Of a DNA stretch of 64,000 nt, positions 54,344 through 62,498 are shown one piece after another. The stretch spans positions 1 through 64,000 of the forward strand of contig SYEK01000005.1 in NCBI GenBank assembly GCA_005800815.1, written 5' to 3'. Position 1 is the stretch's first letter. Every line of letters begins with the position of its first letter. The notes under the pieces are model-generated. The model did no database searches. It was not told the origin of the DNA and saw nothing but the letters and a program-made list of their open reading frames with translations. Source of the stretch: Actinomycetota bacterium. Lineage in GTDB: Bacteria > Actinomycetota > Actinomycetes > Nanopelagicales > Nanopelagicaceae. Made by a program: the position numbers and the translations under genes.

Positions 54344-55293
54344 GACCAGCCTTTATCGATCGTTTTGAGCCATAACTGGCGCACCGCCTCGACATCTAGA
54401 TCCATGACAACACTCACTGTGGCTGGATTCTCAAGGGATATCGGTTCAAAATCTCTCAGGAAGGCATCTCGGCGATCACAGATTGTCGCACCACGCCCTG
54501 GCCCTGGTGAGGTATCCACCACGACATCAAAGAGCTCAGTGGAGAAGAGCTCAGGGTGGATTGCCGCTGCAACTGCCCCATAGTCCCCCAAAGTCACTGT
54601 CGCAATCCCTAGGCGTGCAATGAATGCCTCGATCAACTCGCCAGCAAACTGTGCTGGGCGAGATTGTGAACTCCTTAACTTTGCCGCCTCTTGCTGTGTA
54701 ATTCCAGGGCGCATAAAGACATCAAGGCCATACATCGTAATGGGAACACCACTGTGAAAGACGATTGCCGCTGCCTCGGGATCATGCCAGATATTGAACT
54801 CAGCTGCAGGTGTTGCATTACCGGCAGAGGCAGAGCCGCCCATAAGAAGGATACGGTGGATTTTTTTAGCGCTCTCTGGAAATGCCCGTAAGAAAAGTGC
54901 GATATTTGTCAGTGGTGCAACGGGTACTAATGTGACCGGCTCATGCGAACCCTCGATCAAATCACGCAATAATTCGATTGCAGCGCGTGAATCTACCGTG
55001 CGAGAGGATCTCTCAATCGAAAGATCACCCATACCATCGGCGCCATGGACATACTCGGCATAGACAGAGGGACCCAGTAAGGGACGTGTGGCACCACGTG
55101 CCACAGGGATATCTGGAGCACCTGCGGCATCGAGTACTTTCAATGTATTTGCAACGACTTGATCAACGTTGGTATTGCCATCAACGCATGTGATACCCAG
55201 AAGATTGATATTTGGGTGCAGCGCAGCAAAAAGCACTGCATAAGCATCATCAATCCCCGTATCGACATCGAGAATCATTGAAGTTTTATCCAT
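54340..55293 (-). CDS. Inosine-uridine type nucleoside hydrolase
   Basis: 317 residues from ATG 55293; the track adds 31 residues reaching into the divergent ribokinase. The calcium/ribose motif is LDVDTGIDDAYAVLFA at the N terminus; LLMGGSA and AAEFNIWHDPEAA follow. It hydrolyses ribonucleosides to base and ribose, which the divergent ribokinase can phosphorylate. Its start codon lies in the palindrome at 55285-55320. Confidence 0.92.
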   Translation of the reverse strand: MDKTSMILDVDTGIDDAYAVLFAALHPNINLLGITCVDGNTNVDQVVANTLKVLDAAGAPDIPVARGATRPLLGPSVYAEYVHGADGMGDLSIERSSRTVDSRAAIELLRDLIEGSHEPVTLVPVAPLTNIALFLRAFPESAKKIHRILLMGGSASAGNATPAAEFNIWHDPEAAAIVFHSGVPITMYGLDVFMRPGITQQEAAKLRSSQSRPAQFAGELIEAFIARLGIATVTLGDYGAVAAAIHPELFSTELFDVVVDTSPGPGRGATICDRRDAFLRDFEPISLENPATVSVVMDLDVEAVRQLWLKTIDKGWS

Positions 55294-55320
55294 ACGCGAT
55301 AGCCTATCGCTATGGATAAA
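55285..55320. promoter_or_regulatory. 36-base near-perfect palindrome with both start codons and back-to-back -10 elements
   Basis: TTTATCCATA-C-GCGATAG-C-CTATCGC-TATGGATAAA: 17 complementary pairs, one unpaired C on the left and a central C. The nucleoside hydrolase ATG (55291-55293, minus) and the ribokinase ATG (55312-55314, plus) sit in the two outer arms. Plus-strand TAGCCT (55300-55305) ends six bases before the ribokinase ATG. Minus-strand TAGGCT (55301-55306) ends seven bases before the hydrolase ATG. A TTGAAG 16 bases upstream of TAGCCT may be the ribokinase -35. Confidence 0.7.
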
Positions 55321-56208
55321 GCAGTAGTCGCTGTAGTCGGTAGTGCGATGATGGATCTGACTGCCTATGCCAAGACTCTTCCCCAACCTGGTCAGACATT
55401 GGTCGGTGATCTATTCACGACCGGCTTTGGTGGCAAAGGGGCCAACCAGGCTGTTATCGCCGCCCACTGCGGGGCCAAGACCTTCTTTGTCGGCAAGTTA
55501 GGGCGAGATTCATTTGGTGAATCGATTGCTCTTAATTTCCAAGAGTTGGGGATAGATATTTCCTATACCCAATACAGTGATGTGGCCACGGGTGTGGCTC
55601 ATATCTGGGTCGATGGTAATGGTGAGAATCGAATAGTAATCATCCCGGGTGCCAATAGTGAGATTGAAATTGCAAAGGCATCTAATGCCATCAGTGCTAT
55701 CAAGAATCTATCTGTCGTCATCGCACAGTGTGAGATCAATCAAGATGTGACAGTTGCAGCTTTTAGCGTAGCTAAAGAGCGTGGTGTCACGACAATATTA
55801 AACCCTGCCCCATTCATGCCATTGAGCCCACAACTCTTGCAGCTCACTGATTGGCTGATCCCCAATGAGAGTGAGTTCAAAGAGCTGCATGGTTCGCCTC
55901 CGAGAAGTGATGAGATCCTCAAGAGCTTTAGGCCCAATAAGAACTCAATCATCACTCTTGGCTCTGAGGGCGCAGTCTTAGTCACTGCAGATGGATCTAT
56001 CGTGCCCATCAACGCCCCGATTGTCAGCGTCGTTGATACGACCGGTGCAGGAGATGCCTTCGTTGGAACATTTGCCTGTGCTTTGGCCAATGGCATGAGC
56101 CCAATTGACTCTGCCCGCCTAGGAGTTGCAGTCGCATCTTTGACTGTCACTCGAAAAGGTGCACAATCCTCTTATCCAACTCAGGCAGAGATAGAGATGC
56201 TCTCATAA
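55312..56208 (+). CDS. rbsK: Ribokinase-like PfkB-family sugar kinase
   Basis: 298 residues. Motifs are GFGGKGANQAVIAA (PfkB signature 1) and DTTGAGDAFVGTFACAL (signature 2 with catalytic Asp). GSEGAVLVTADG also fits ribokinase. It phosphorylates ribose released by the divergent nucleoside hydrolase. The last 28 bases overlap the convergent P450 gene. Confidence 0.88.
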   Translation: MDKAVVAVVGSAMMDLTAYAKTLPQPGQTLVGDLFTTGFGGKGANQAVIAAHCGAKTFFVGKLGRDSFGESIALNFQELGIDISYTQYSDVATGVAHIWVDGNGENRIVIIPGANSEIEIAKASNAISAIKNLSVVIAQCEINQDVTVAAFSVAKERGVTTILNPAPFMPLSPQLLQLTDWLIPNESEFKELHGSPPRSDEILKSFRPNKNSIITLGSEGAVLVTADGSIVPINAPIVSVVDTTGAGDAFVGTFACALANGMSPIDSARLGVAVASLTVTRKGAQSSYPTQAEIEMLS

Positions 56209-57365
56209 CCTCGCAGGACAAAGGTTGATCTGCGTATTGGCTGGCTAGCAAGATACATATCGGGATACTTCTCCCACAAAGCGGTAAGAGATATGCCCAT
56301 CTCAAGACGTGCAAGTGGGGCTCCCAAGCAAAAGTGAATCCCAGCACCAAAGCCGATATGAGGATTGGGATCACGCCTAAGATCCATCTGATCTGCCCGT
56401 TCAAAGACTGTGTCATCCCTATTGGCCGAGCCGATCAGGGCTGCAATCTTTTGACCTTCGGTGATCACCACACCACCAATCTGCGTATTGCTAGTAGCCG
56501 TACGCTCGAATAACTGCAGCGGGGCATCAAAGCGCATGAACTCCTCGAGCGCAGTTTTGGCATGAGCGCGCGGGTCAGAGCGCAATAACTCCATCTGATC
56601 GGGGCGGCCTAGCACTTCGACCATGCCGTTACCAAAGGCGTTCACACTGGCCTCGTGACCGGCGTTTAATAGTAGGACACAGGTTGCGATGAGCTCGTGC
56701 ATCTGTAACCTCTCACCATTCTCCTCTACCATCACCAAATCTGTGATGAGATCTGAGCCTGGATTTCTCTTACGCTGCTGCGCCAAGCCAAGTACATAGG
56801 CTGCAAATTCACTAGCTGCGATCTGTGCATCTCTTTGATACTGCTGCGATGGATTCACTTCATACATCTTGACGATGGCTTGTGACCATGGCCGTAACAA
56901 GTGCTCATCAGAGGCTGGAAATCCCAACAGCTCTGCGATTACCTTCACTGGCAGTGGCTCGGCATAATCTGCGATCAAATCAAAGCTCTGCCCTGATCTG
57001 ACTTTTTCATCGATAGAGGCTAATAGTTCAGCCGTGATGGCCTGGATCTGAGGACGCATGGCCTCGATCTTGTTTCGACTAAAAGCCTTGGCAACGAGTG
57101 AGCGCAGGCGTGTGTGCTTAGGTGGCTCGCTATCTAATATCGAGTCTGAGTGCAGCCAGTTAAAGCTTGCCCAATCACCCTCTGGCTTCTTTGCAGTAAA
57201 GATTCGCCCTAATGCCTTATTTCGAAAGACATCGTTGGCATCACTGTGACGTGCTGCCAAGAACATCCCCAAACCATCGTGCCAGATGGGTTTGCCAAAG
57301 CTGCGTAGTTGTTCTAGGCCAGCATAGGGATTGGCGACAAATGCTCTATCGCTAAAATCGATCAT
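56181..57365 (-). CDS. Cytochrome P450
   Basis: About 394 residues, the size of soluble bacterial class I P450s. The I-helix motif is LNAGHEASVNAFGNG, ExxR is in EEFMRFDAP, and the heme-cysteine loop is FGAGIHFCLGAPLARLE. All essential residues are present. Start ATG 57365 overlaps the add stop (TGATG), so it is translated with adenosine deaminase. The substrate is unknown and the setting in a nucleoside operon is unexpected. No dedicated redoxin gene is adjacent. Confidence 0.93.
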   Translation of the reverse strand: MIDFSDRAFVANPYAGLEQLRSFGKPIWHDGLGMFLAARHSDANDVFRNKALGRIFTAKKPEGDWASFNWLHSDSILDSEPPKHTRLRSLVAKAFSRNKIEAMRPQIQAITAELLASIDEKVRSGQSFDLIADYAEPLPVKVIAELLGFPASDEHLLRPWSQAIVKMYEVNPSQQYQRDAQIAASEFAAYVLGLAQQRKRNPGSDLITDLVMVEENGERLQMHELIATCVLLLNAGHEASVNAFGNGMVEVLGRPDQMELLRSDPRAHAKTALEEFMRFDAPLQLFERTATSNTQIGGVVITEGQKIAALIGSANRDDTVFERADQMDLRRDPNPHIGFGAGIHFCLGAPLARLEMGISLTALWEKYPDMYLASQPIRRSTFVLRGYESISISA

Positions 57366-58459
57366 CACTCCGATACGATCTTTTGATAACCAGGTTTAAT
57401 AATATTGTCGATGATTTTCAATCGCTGCGGGTATGGGATAAAGGCACTTTTCATGGCGTTAATAGTCACACGTTGGAGCTCAGTGAAATCCCAGCCAAAG
57501 GCCTTGACCGCCTGGCTCATCTCAAATGACATGGATGTCTGGCTCATCAGACGGTTATCGGTATTAAGGGTCACGCGAAAGCGCAGCTTTGCTAGCGCCC
57601 CAAGGGGGTGCTCGGCATAGCTCTTGGCAGCCCCTGTCTGAAGGTTGGAGGTTGGGCACAGCTCAAGAGGAATTCGGCGATCGCGAACATAGGATGCGAG
57701 CTGTCCGAGCTTGGGCTCAGAGCCTGAGAAATCAATATCATCGATGATGCGCACACCATGGCCCAAACGCTCGGCGCCACACAACTGAATCGCCTCCCAG
57801 ATAGATGGCAGTCCATAGGCCTCACCCGCATGAATCGTAAAGTGGGCATCCTCTTTGCGCAGGTAATCAAAGCTCTCTTTCTGATCGCTGGGTGGAAAAC
57901 CATCCTCTGGGCCGGCGATATCAAAGCCGACGACACCTTGGTGGCGATAGCGCACTACCAACTCTGCAACCTCTTGTGAGCGTTTATTTTGTCGCATTCC
58001 ACAGAGCAGGGAGTACACGGCGATCTCATGGCCTTGGGCCTTTGCCTCAGCCATACCTTGCTTGTATCCCTCAAGTGTTGCCTCAACGACCTGGGCCATG
58101 CTTAAGCCCTTTTGAGTAAATAACTCGGGGGCTCCACGGACTTCGGCATAGACGACACCATCGTGTGCCAGATCGAGTGCACATTCACGTGCAACACGGA
58201 CAATGTCCTCGCGGCGTTGCATCAGTGCGATCGTGTGTGAGAAGGTCTCAAGATATCTCACGAGTGAACCTGAATCACAGGACTCGCGAAACCATGTCGC
58301 AAGTTCATCTGCATTGTGAGTGGGCAGGGATTTGTAAGCGACCTCACTGGCGATATCGATGAGTGTCTGAGGGCGCAGACCTCCATCTAGGTGATCATGT
58401 AAGAGAACTTTCGGGACACGTTTGATTTGATCGGCGGTTGGAACGCTACTCATCGCCAT
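57365..58459 (-). CDS. add: Adenosine deaminase
   Basis: 364 residues. Metal motifs are LLHDHLDGGLRP at the N terminus, THAGEAYG-type IHAGEAYGLPSIWEA, GHGVRIID, and LNTDNRLMS. It converts (deoxy)adenosine to (deoxy)inosine for the phosphorylase or hydrolase of the same region. It lies 12 bases after deoA and is coupled to the P450 gene. Confidence 0.94.
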   Translation of the reverse strand: MAMSSVPTADQIKRVPKVLLHDHLDGGLRPQTLIDIASEVAYKSLPTHNADELATWFRESCDSGSLVRYLETFSHTIALMQRREDIVRVARECALDLAHDGVVYAEVRGAPELFTQKGLSMAQVVEATLEGYKQGMAEAKAQGHEIAVYSLLCGMRQNKRSQEVAELVVRYRHQGVVGFDIAGPEDGFPPSDQKESFDYLRKEDAHFTIHAGEAYGLPSIWEAIQLCGAERLGHGVRIIDDIDFSGSEPKLGQLASYVRDRRIPLELCPTSNLQTGAAKSYAEHPLGALAKLRFRVTLNTDNRLMSQTSMSFEMSQAVKAFGWDFTELQRVTINAMKSAFIPYPQRLKIIDNIIKPGYQKIVSE

Positions 58460-58471
58460 TTGATTGGCCCC

Positions 58472-59767
58472 TTAATCGGTGATTCGCTCAATTATAAGTG
58501 GCAATCTATCTATCGCTGAACCGGCCGATAGTCCACCAATCTTCACACTATCGGTCAGGGACTCCTGCGCACGCTCGAATGCCTCGGGTGTATCGGTATG
58601 TAAGGTAAATAGCGCTGCTCCATGTGAGATTAGATCACCGGGTTTGGCGTGAATCTCGATACCTGCACCAGCCTGTACCGCCTCACCCTGGCGGGAGCGC
58701 CCAGCACCCAAGTGCCATGCTGCGATACCGACCTTCATAGCATCCATAGTCAAAACAGTTCCCGATGAATGTGCGTTGATAGTCAATCTCTCTTTGGCAG
58801 CTGGGAGCTTGGCATCGGGATCCCCGCCTTGCGCGGTGATCATCCTGCGCCAGATATCCATTGCCTTACCGTTCTTAAGGGCCCTAGCAGGGTCGGCATC
58901 TTTTATACCGACTAGCTCTAACATCTCTCGGGCGAGCAGGACAGTTAACTCCACAACATCTGCTGGACCACCCCCTTGAAGAACCTCGATAGATTCCCCA
59001 ACCTCTAGTGCATTGCCGGCCGTCAATCCAAGTGGAATATCCATCGCCGTGACCAGTGCAATTGTCTTTACCCCTGCGCGCTGGCCGAGTCCGACCATGA
59101 CATGTGCCAGCTCTGCTGCTTTCTTAGGATCACTCATAAATGCACCTACACCAGTCTTGACATCTAAAACTAATGCGCTGGTGCCTTCGGCGATCTTCTT
59201 GCTCATAATCGATGATGCGATGAGTGGGATAGCCTCAACCGTTGCAGTCACATCGCGCAAGGCATAGAGTTTTTTATCAGCTGGGGCCAAGCCTGCACCG
59301 GCTGCACAGATGACAGCGCCACACTCCTCTAAGACAGCGAGCATCTCTTCATTTGATAGCGATGCTCGCCAACCTGGAATCGACTCCAACTTATCGAGCG
59401 TGCCACCTGTATGGCCCAGGCCTCGACCTGATAACTGAGGAACTGCCCCACCACATGCTGCAACCAATGGTGCAAGGGGTAATGTAATTTTGTCGCCCAC
59501 TCCCCCCGTAGAGTGTTTATCTACCGTCGGGCGTGAGAGCCCAGACCAGTTCATTCGCTGGCCACTATTGATCATCGCATCGGTCCAGCGAGATATCTCA
59601 CGCAGATCCATACCATTGAGCAGAATTGCCATCAGCAGCGCCGACATCTGCTCATCGGCAACTGCCCCACGTGTATAGGCATCGATAACCCAGTCGATCT
59701 GTGCATCCGTGAGGCTATGGTGGTCACGCTTGGCCGCGATGATTTGCGCGGCAGAGAAGGCCTCCAT
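58472..59767 (-). CDS. deoA: Thymidine/pyrimidine-nucleoside phosphorylase
   Basis: About 431 residues. The N-terminal helical domain is followed by the phosphate-binding signature KHSTGGVGDKITLPLAPLVAACG and QLSGRGLGHTGGTLDKLESIPG. It frees thymine or uracil and yields deoxyribose- or ribose-1-phosphate for the mutase and DeoC. ATG 59767 or GTG 59770 can be the start; the latter directly abuts the cdd stop. Confidence 0.94.
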   Translation of the reverse strand: MEAFSAAQIIAAKRDHHSLTDAQIDWVIDAYTRGAVADEQMSALLMAILLNGMDLREISRWTDAMINSGQRMNWSGLSRPTVDKHSTGGVGDKITLPLAPLVAACGGAVPQLSGRGLGHTGGTLDKLESIPGWRASLSNEEMLAVLEECGAVICAAGAGLAPADKKLYALRDVTATVEAIPLIASSIMSKKIAEGTSALVLDVKTGVGAFMSDPKKAAELAHVMVGLGQRAGVKTIALVTAMDIPLGLTAGNALEVGESIEVLQGGGPADVVELTVLLAREMLELVGIKDADPARALKNGKAMDIWRRMITAQGGDPDAKLPAAKERLTINAHSSGTVLTMDAMKVGIAAWHLGAGRSRQGEAVQAGAGIEIHAKPGDLISHGAALFTLHTDTPEAFERAQESLTDSVKIGGLSAGSAIDRLPLIIERITD

Positions 59768-59770
59768 CAC

Positions 59771-60172
59771 TTATCGCTCGTTGCGATCTAGATCCCCAGG
59801 ACCAAATGCCCACGGCAAGATGGCGGCCATCGACTGCGGCCCATCATCTGTCATCAAAAGCGCCTCTGGCCCACCGTGCTCGAACAAAAGTTGGCGACAA
59901 CGTCCACATGGTGCCAGGAAATCTCCTTGCCCATCCACACACACAATCGCAACTAGGCGACCACCACCTGTTGAACACAAATGAGAGACCAAACCACACT
60001 CTGCACAGAGCCCAAGGCCATAACTTGCATTCTCAACGTTGCACCCGGTGACAATCCGACCATCATTGACCAAGGCTGCAACACCTACTGGAAACTTCGA
60101 GTATGGCGCATACGCGGTTTTCATCGCAGCAACTGCACAGCTATGAAGGCGCTGCCAATCTATCTGACTCAT
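59771..60172 (-). CDS. cdd: Cytidine deaminase
   Basis: A 133-residue tetrameric-type enzyme. The zinc motif is NVENASYGLGLCAECG (Cys plus catalytic Glu) with PCGRCRQLLFEHGG. It converts (deoxy)cytidine to (deoxy)uridine ahead of DeoA. The ATG overlaps the permease stop (ATGA). Confidence 0.94.
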   Translation of the reverse strand: MSQIDWQRLHSCAVAAMKTAYAPYSKFPVGVAALVNDGRIVTGCNVENASYGLGLCAECGLVSHLCSTGGGRLVAIVCVDGQGDFLAPCGRCRQLLFEHGGPEALLMTDDGPQSMAAILPWAFGPGDLDRNER

Positions 60173-61398
60173 CGCATGCCACCCCTACGATAGGGGATAC
60201 CATCGGCGGCGGGCATACGAAGGCGTTGGGATGCAAGTGCCATCACCAAAATCGTAGCAATGTAGGGTGTCATCGTTACAAGTTGTCCAGGAAGTTCGGC
60301 AACGGTGAAGAATATCCATAGTGAGAATGCCGCACTTGCTAAGCTCAGCGCTGCATTCAGTTGGTTGCCTCTCTTAAAACTTCTGAATGCAGCAAATACA
60401 AGGATCAAAACGACAAAGAGAATCAGAGCGCGAATCGCCGCTGAGTCACGAAGTTGCAGGGCATCTGCAAATCCAAATAATCCTGCACCTGCCAACAAAC
60501 CGCCGGGACGATAATTACCGAAGATCAAGGCGGCCAGACCGATATAACCACGTCCTGAGACTTGATTCTCCTGATAGTGATTGGCTGCAACGATAGCCAA
60601 GAAGCCACCACCAAGACCTGCAAGTCCACCCGAGATAAGGACACCTGCATACTTCATCGCATATACATTGACCCCGAGTGATTCAGCTGCAATCGGTGCC
60701 TCACCAGCACTACGAAGGCGCAGACCAAAGGTGGTCTTCCACAGTATGAAGAAGGCAAGTGGCACAAAGGCCACTACGACCATGGTGACGTAGGAAAGAT
60801 CACCGGTCAGGCCCCGCAGCACTGCGGCACAGTCCGAGATGAAGAACCAGTTCTTCTGTGCCAATGTGCCCAATAGATCCGGGCTCTTCCACCCGAAGTA
60901 ATGACCCCCCGATAAGAGAGGCAGACCATTAAGGGGGATCGGCTGCACATCGGGAGATTGTGAGGGACCAAGCCAAGTTCCACTCTGGTATAAAATCGTC
61001 GAGAGATATCGGGCTAATCCTGCGGCGATGATATTGATCGCAACACCAGAGACGACGTGATCCACACCGAATCCGACCGTTGCAACTGCATGGACCAGCC
61101 CTCCAACGCAACCGAAGATTATTGCAGCGACAAGGCCAAGCCAAGGACCATGCTTTGCTCCGATAAATCCACCGGCCCATGCGCCCATAATCATCATGCC
61201 CTCAAGACCGATGTTGACCACACCTGCCCTCTCTGAGAACAGGCCGCCAAGTGCGGCCAAAATGATAGGCACAGAGAGGAGTAAGGCTGCAGATGCTGTT
61301 CCAGTACTCGTCAAATCAGATGCTCCAGTGATGACTCGTATCGATGCTAGAACGAAGATAAGCATCGTGGCATAGCGCACAATCCTCATGGCGCTCAT
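60169..61398 (-). CDS. Nucleoside (BMP-type) ABC transporter permease, second subunit
   Basis: 409 residues and about ten membrane helices. The typical motif FSERAGVVNIGLEGMMIMGAWAGGFIGA is near residue 50. It belongs to the branched-chain/ribose-type BPD_transp_2 permeases used with BMP-family binding proteins for nucleosides. The start overlaps the upstream permease stop by four bases. The binding protein gene is presumably beyond the right edge. Confidence 0.9.
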   Translation of the reverse strand: MSAMRIVRYATMLIFVLASIRVITGASDLTSTGTASAALLLSVPIILAALGGLFSERAGVVNIGLEGMMIMGAWAGGFIGAKHGPWLGLVAAIIFGCVGGLVHAVATVGFGVDHVVSGVAINIIAAGLARYLSTILYQSGTWLGPSQSPDVQPIPLNGLPLLSGGHYFGWKSPDLLGTLAQKNWFFISDCAAVLRGLTGDLSYVTMVVVAFVPLAFFILWKTTFGLRLRSAGEAPIAAESLGVNVYAMKYAGVLISGGLAGLGGGFLAIVAANHYQENQVSGRGYIGLAALIFGNYRPGGLLAGAGLFGFADALQLRDSAAIRALILFVVLILVFAAFRSFKRGNQLNAALSLASAAFSLWIFFTVAELPGQLVTMTPYIATILVMALASQRLRMPAADGIPYRRGGMR

Positions 61399-62498
61399 GC
61401 AGCGACCACCTTTGCAAGCTCTTTGCTCTGGAGAGTCAATTCAAATCTACGCACGACCTCATAGGCGATCACTGAACTCAGTAAGATGGAGCCCTGCATG
61501 ATGACATAGGTCTCAGGAGCGATATCAATGAGCTCGAGTGCGCGCGAACTCACCTCAAGGAATCCAAACAGGAGTGCACTCACGGCCATTCCACCTGCGC
61601 TATTTCGACCCAACAGTGCAACAGCGATGGCAGTAAAGCCAATACCTGCCCTAAAGCCCAGGTTATAGGAGTGGGTTTGGCCAAGAACCTCGGGTAGACC
61701 CGAGAGACCTGCAATCGCACCTGAGATGACTAAGGCACATACCGTCATCTTCTTAGAATTTACCCCGCTAAAACGAGCTGCGATCGGGTTGAGTCCTGTT
61801 GCACGAAGTTCAAAGCCGAAGCGAGTACGGTTGATGACAAACCAGAAGATGAAACCTAGTGCGACTGCCACAAAAAACATTCCATAGACTCCACCACCAG
61901 GCTGATCTTCTACTCCGAACCTGCGCAAAAGAGGCATCAAATCAGGTATTTGTGCAGATGCTGGAAGCTGCTTTGTCGCAAGATTATTTGAGCCCTCCTC
62001 CACCAAGGCAAAACGCTTTGACAACAAATAGGCAGAGAGCCCGCCAGCAAGACTGTTGAGCATGATGGTAGAGATGACCTCATTGACCCCACGCTTGACC
62101 TTGAGATAGGCAGCGATCGAGGCCCATAGGCCACCGAAGGTCATGGCAACGATGAAGACGGCTAGAACATGCAGTACGGGTGGCAAAACGAACATCGCCC
62201 CTAGATAACAAGAAAATAGAGCGCCCAAACGTAGTTGACCCTCCACACCGATATTAAACAAACCAGCCCTAAAGGTCACCGCAATGGCTATCGCTGCGAT
62301 GTAATAAGGGGTCGCTGTGTTTATGACCTCCATCAAAGATCCGGCCTGAGTGCCGTACTCCCACATTGTTAAGAAGGCCTGGCGTGGTGATTTCTTGGTC
62401 GCAATCACAGCAAGACTGGAGACGACAATTGAAAACAGGGCAGCGGCAAGAGGTGCGGCCACTTTCAAAGAGATCGTGGTGGCAGAGATCCTCTTCAT
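61395..62498 (-). CDS. Nucleoside (BMP-type) ABC transporter permease, first subunit
   Basis: 367 residues and about eight to ten membrane helices. The family motif VTFRAGLFNIGVEGQLRLGALFSCYLGA lies near residue 80. It forms a heterodimeric channel with the next gene and is driven by the upstream ATPase. It overlaps both neighbours by four bases. Confidence 0.9.
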   Translation of the reverse strand: MKRISATTISLKVAAPLAAALFSIVVSSLAVIATKKSPRQAFLTMWEYGTQAGSLMEVINTATPYYIAAIAIAVTFRAGLFNIGVEGQLRLGALFSCYLGAMFVLPPVLHVLAVFIVAMTFGGLWASIAAYLKVKRGVNEVISTIMLNSLAGGLSAYLLSKRFALVEEGSNNLATKQLPASAQIPDLMPLLRRFGVEDQPGGGVYGMFFVAVALGFIFWFVINRTRFGFELRATGLNPIAARFSGVNSKKMTVCALVISGAIAGLSGLPEVLGQTHSYNLGFRAGIGFTAIAVALLGRNSAGGMAVSALLFGFLEVSSRALELIDIAPETYVIMQGSILLSSVIAYEVVRRFELTLQSKELAKVVAA

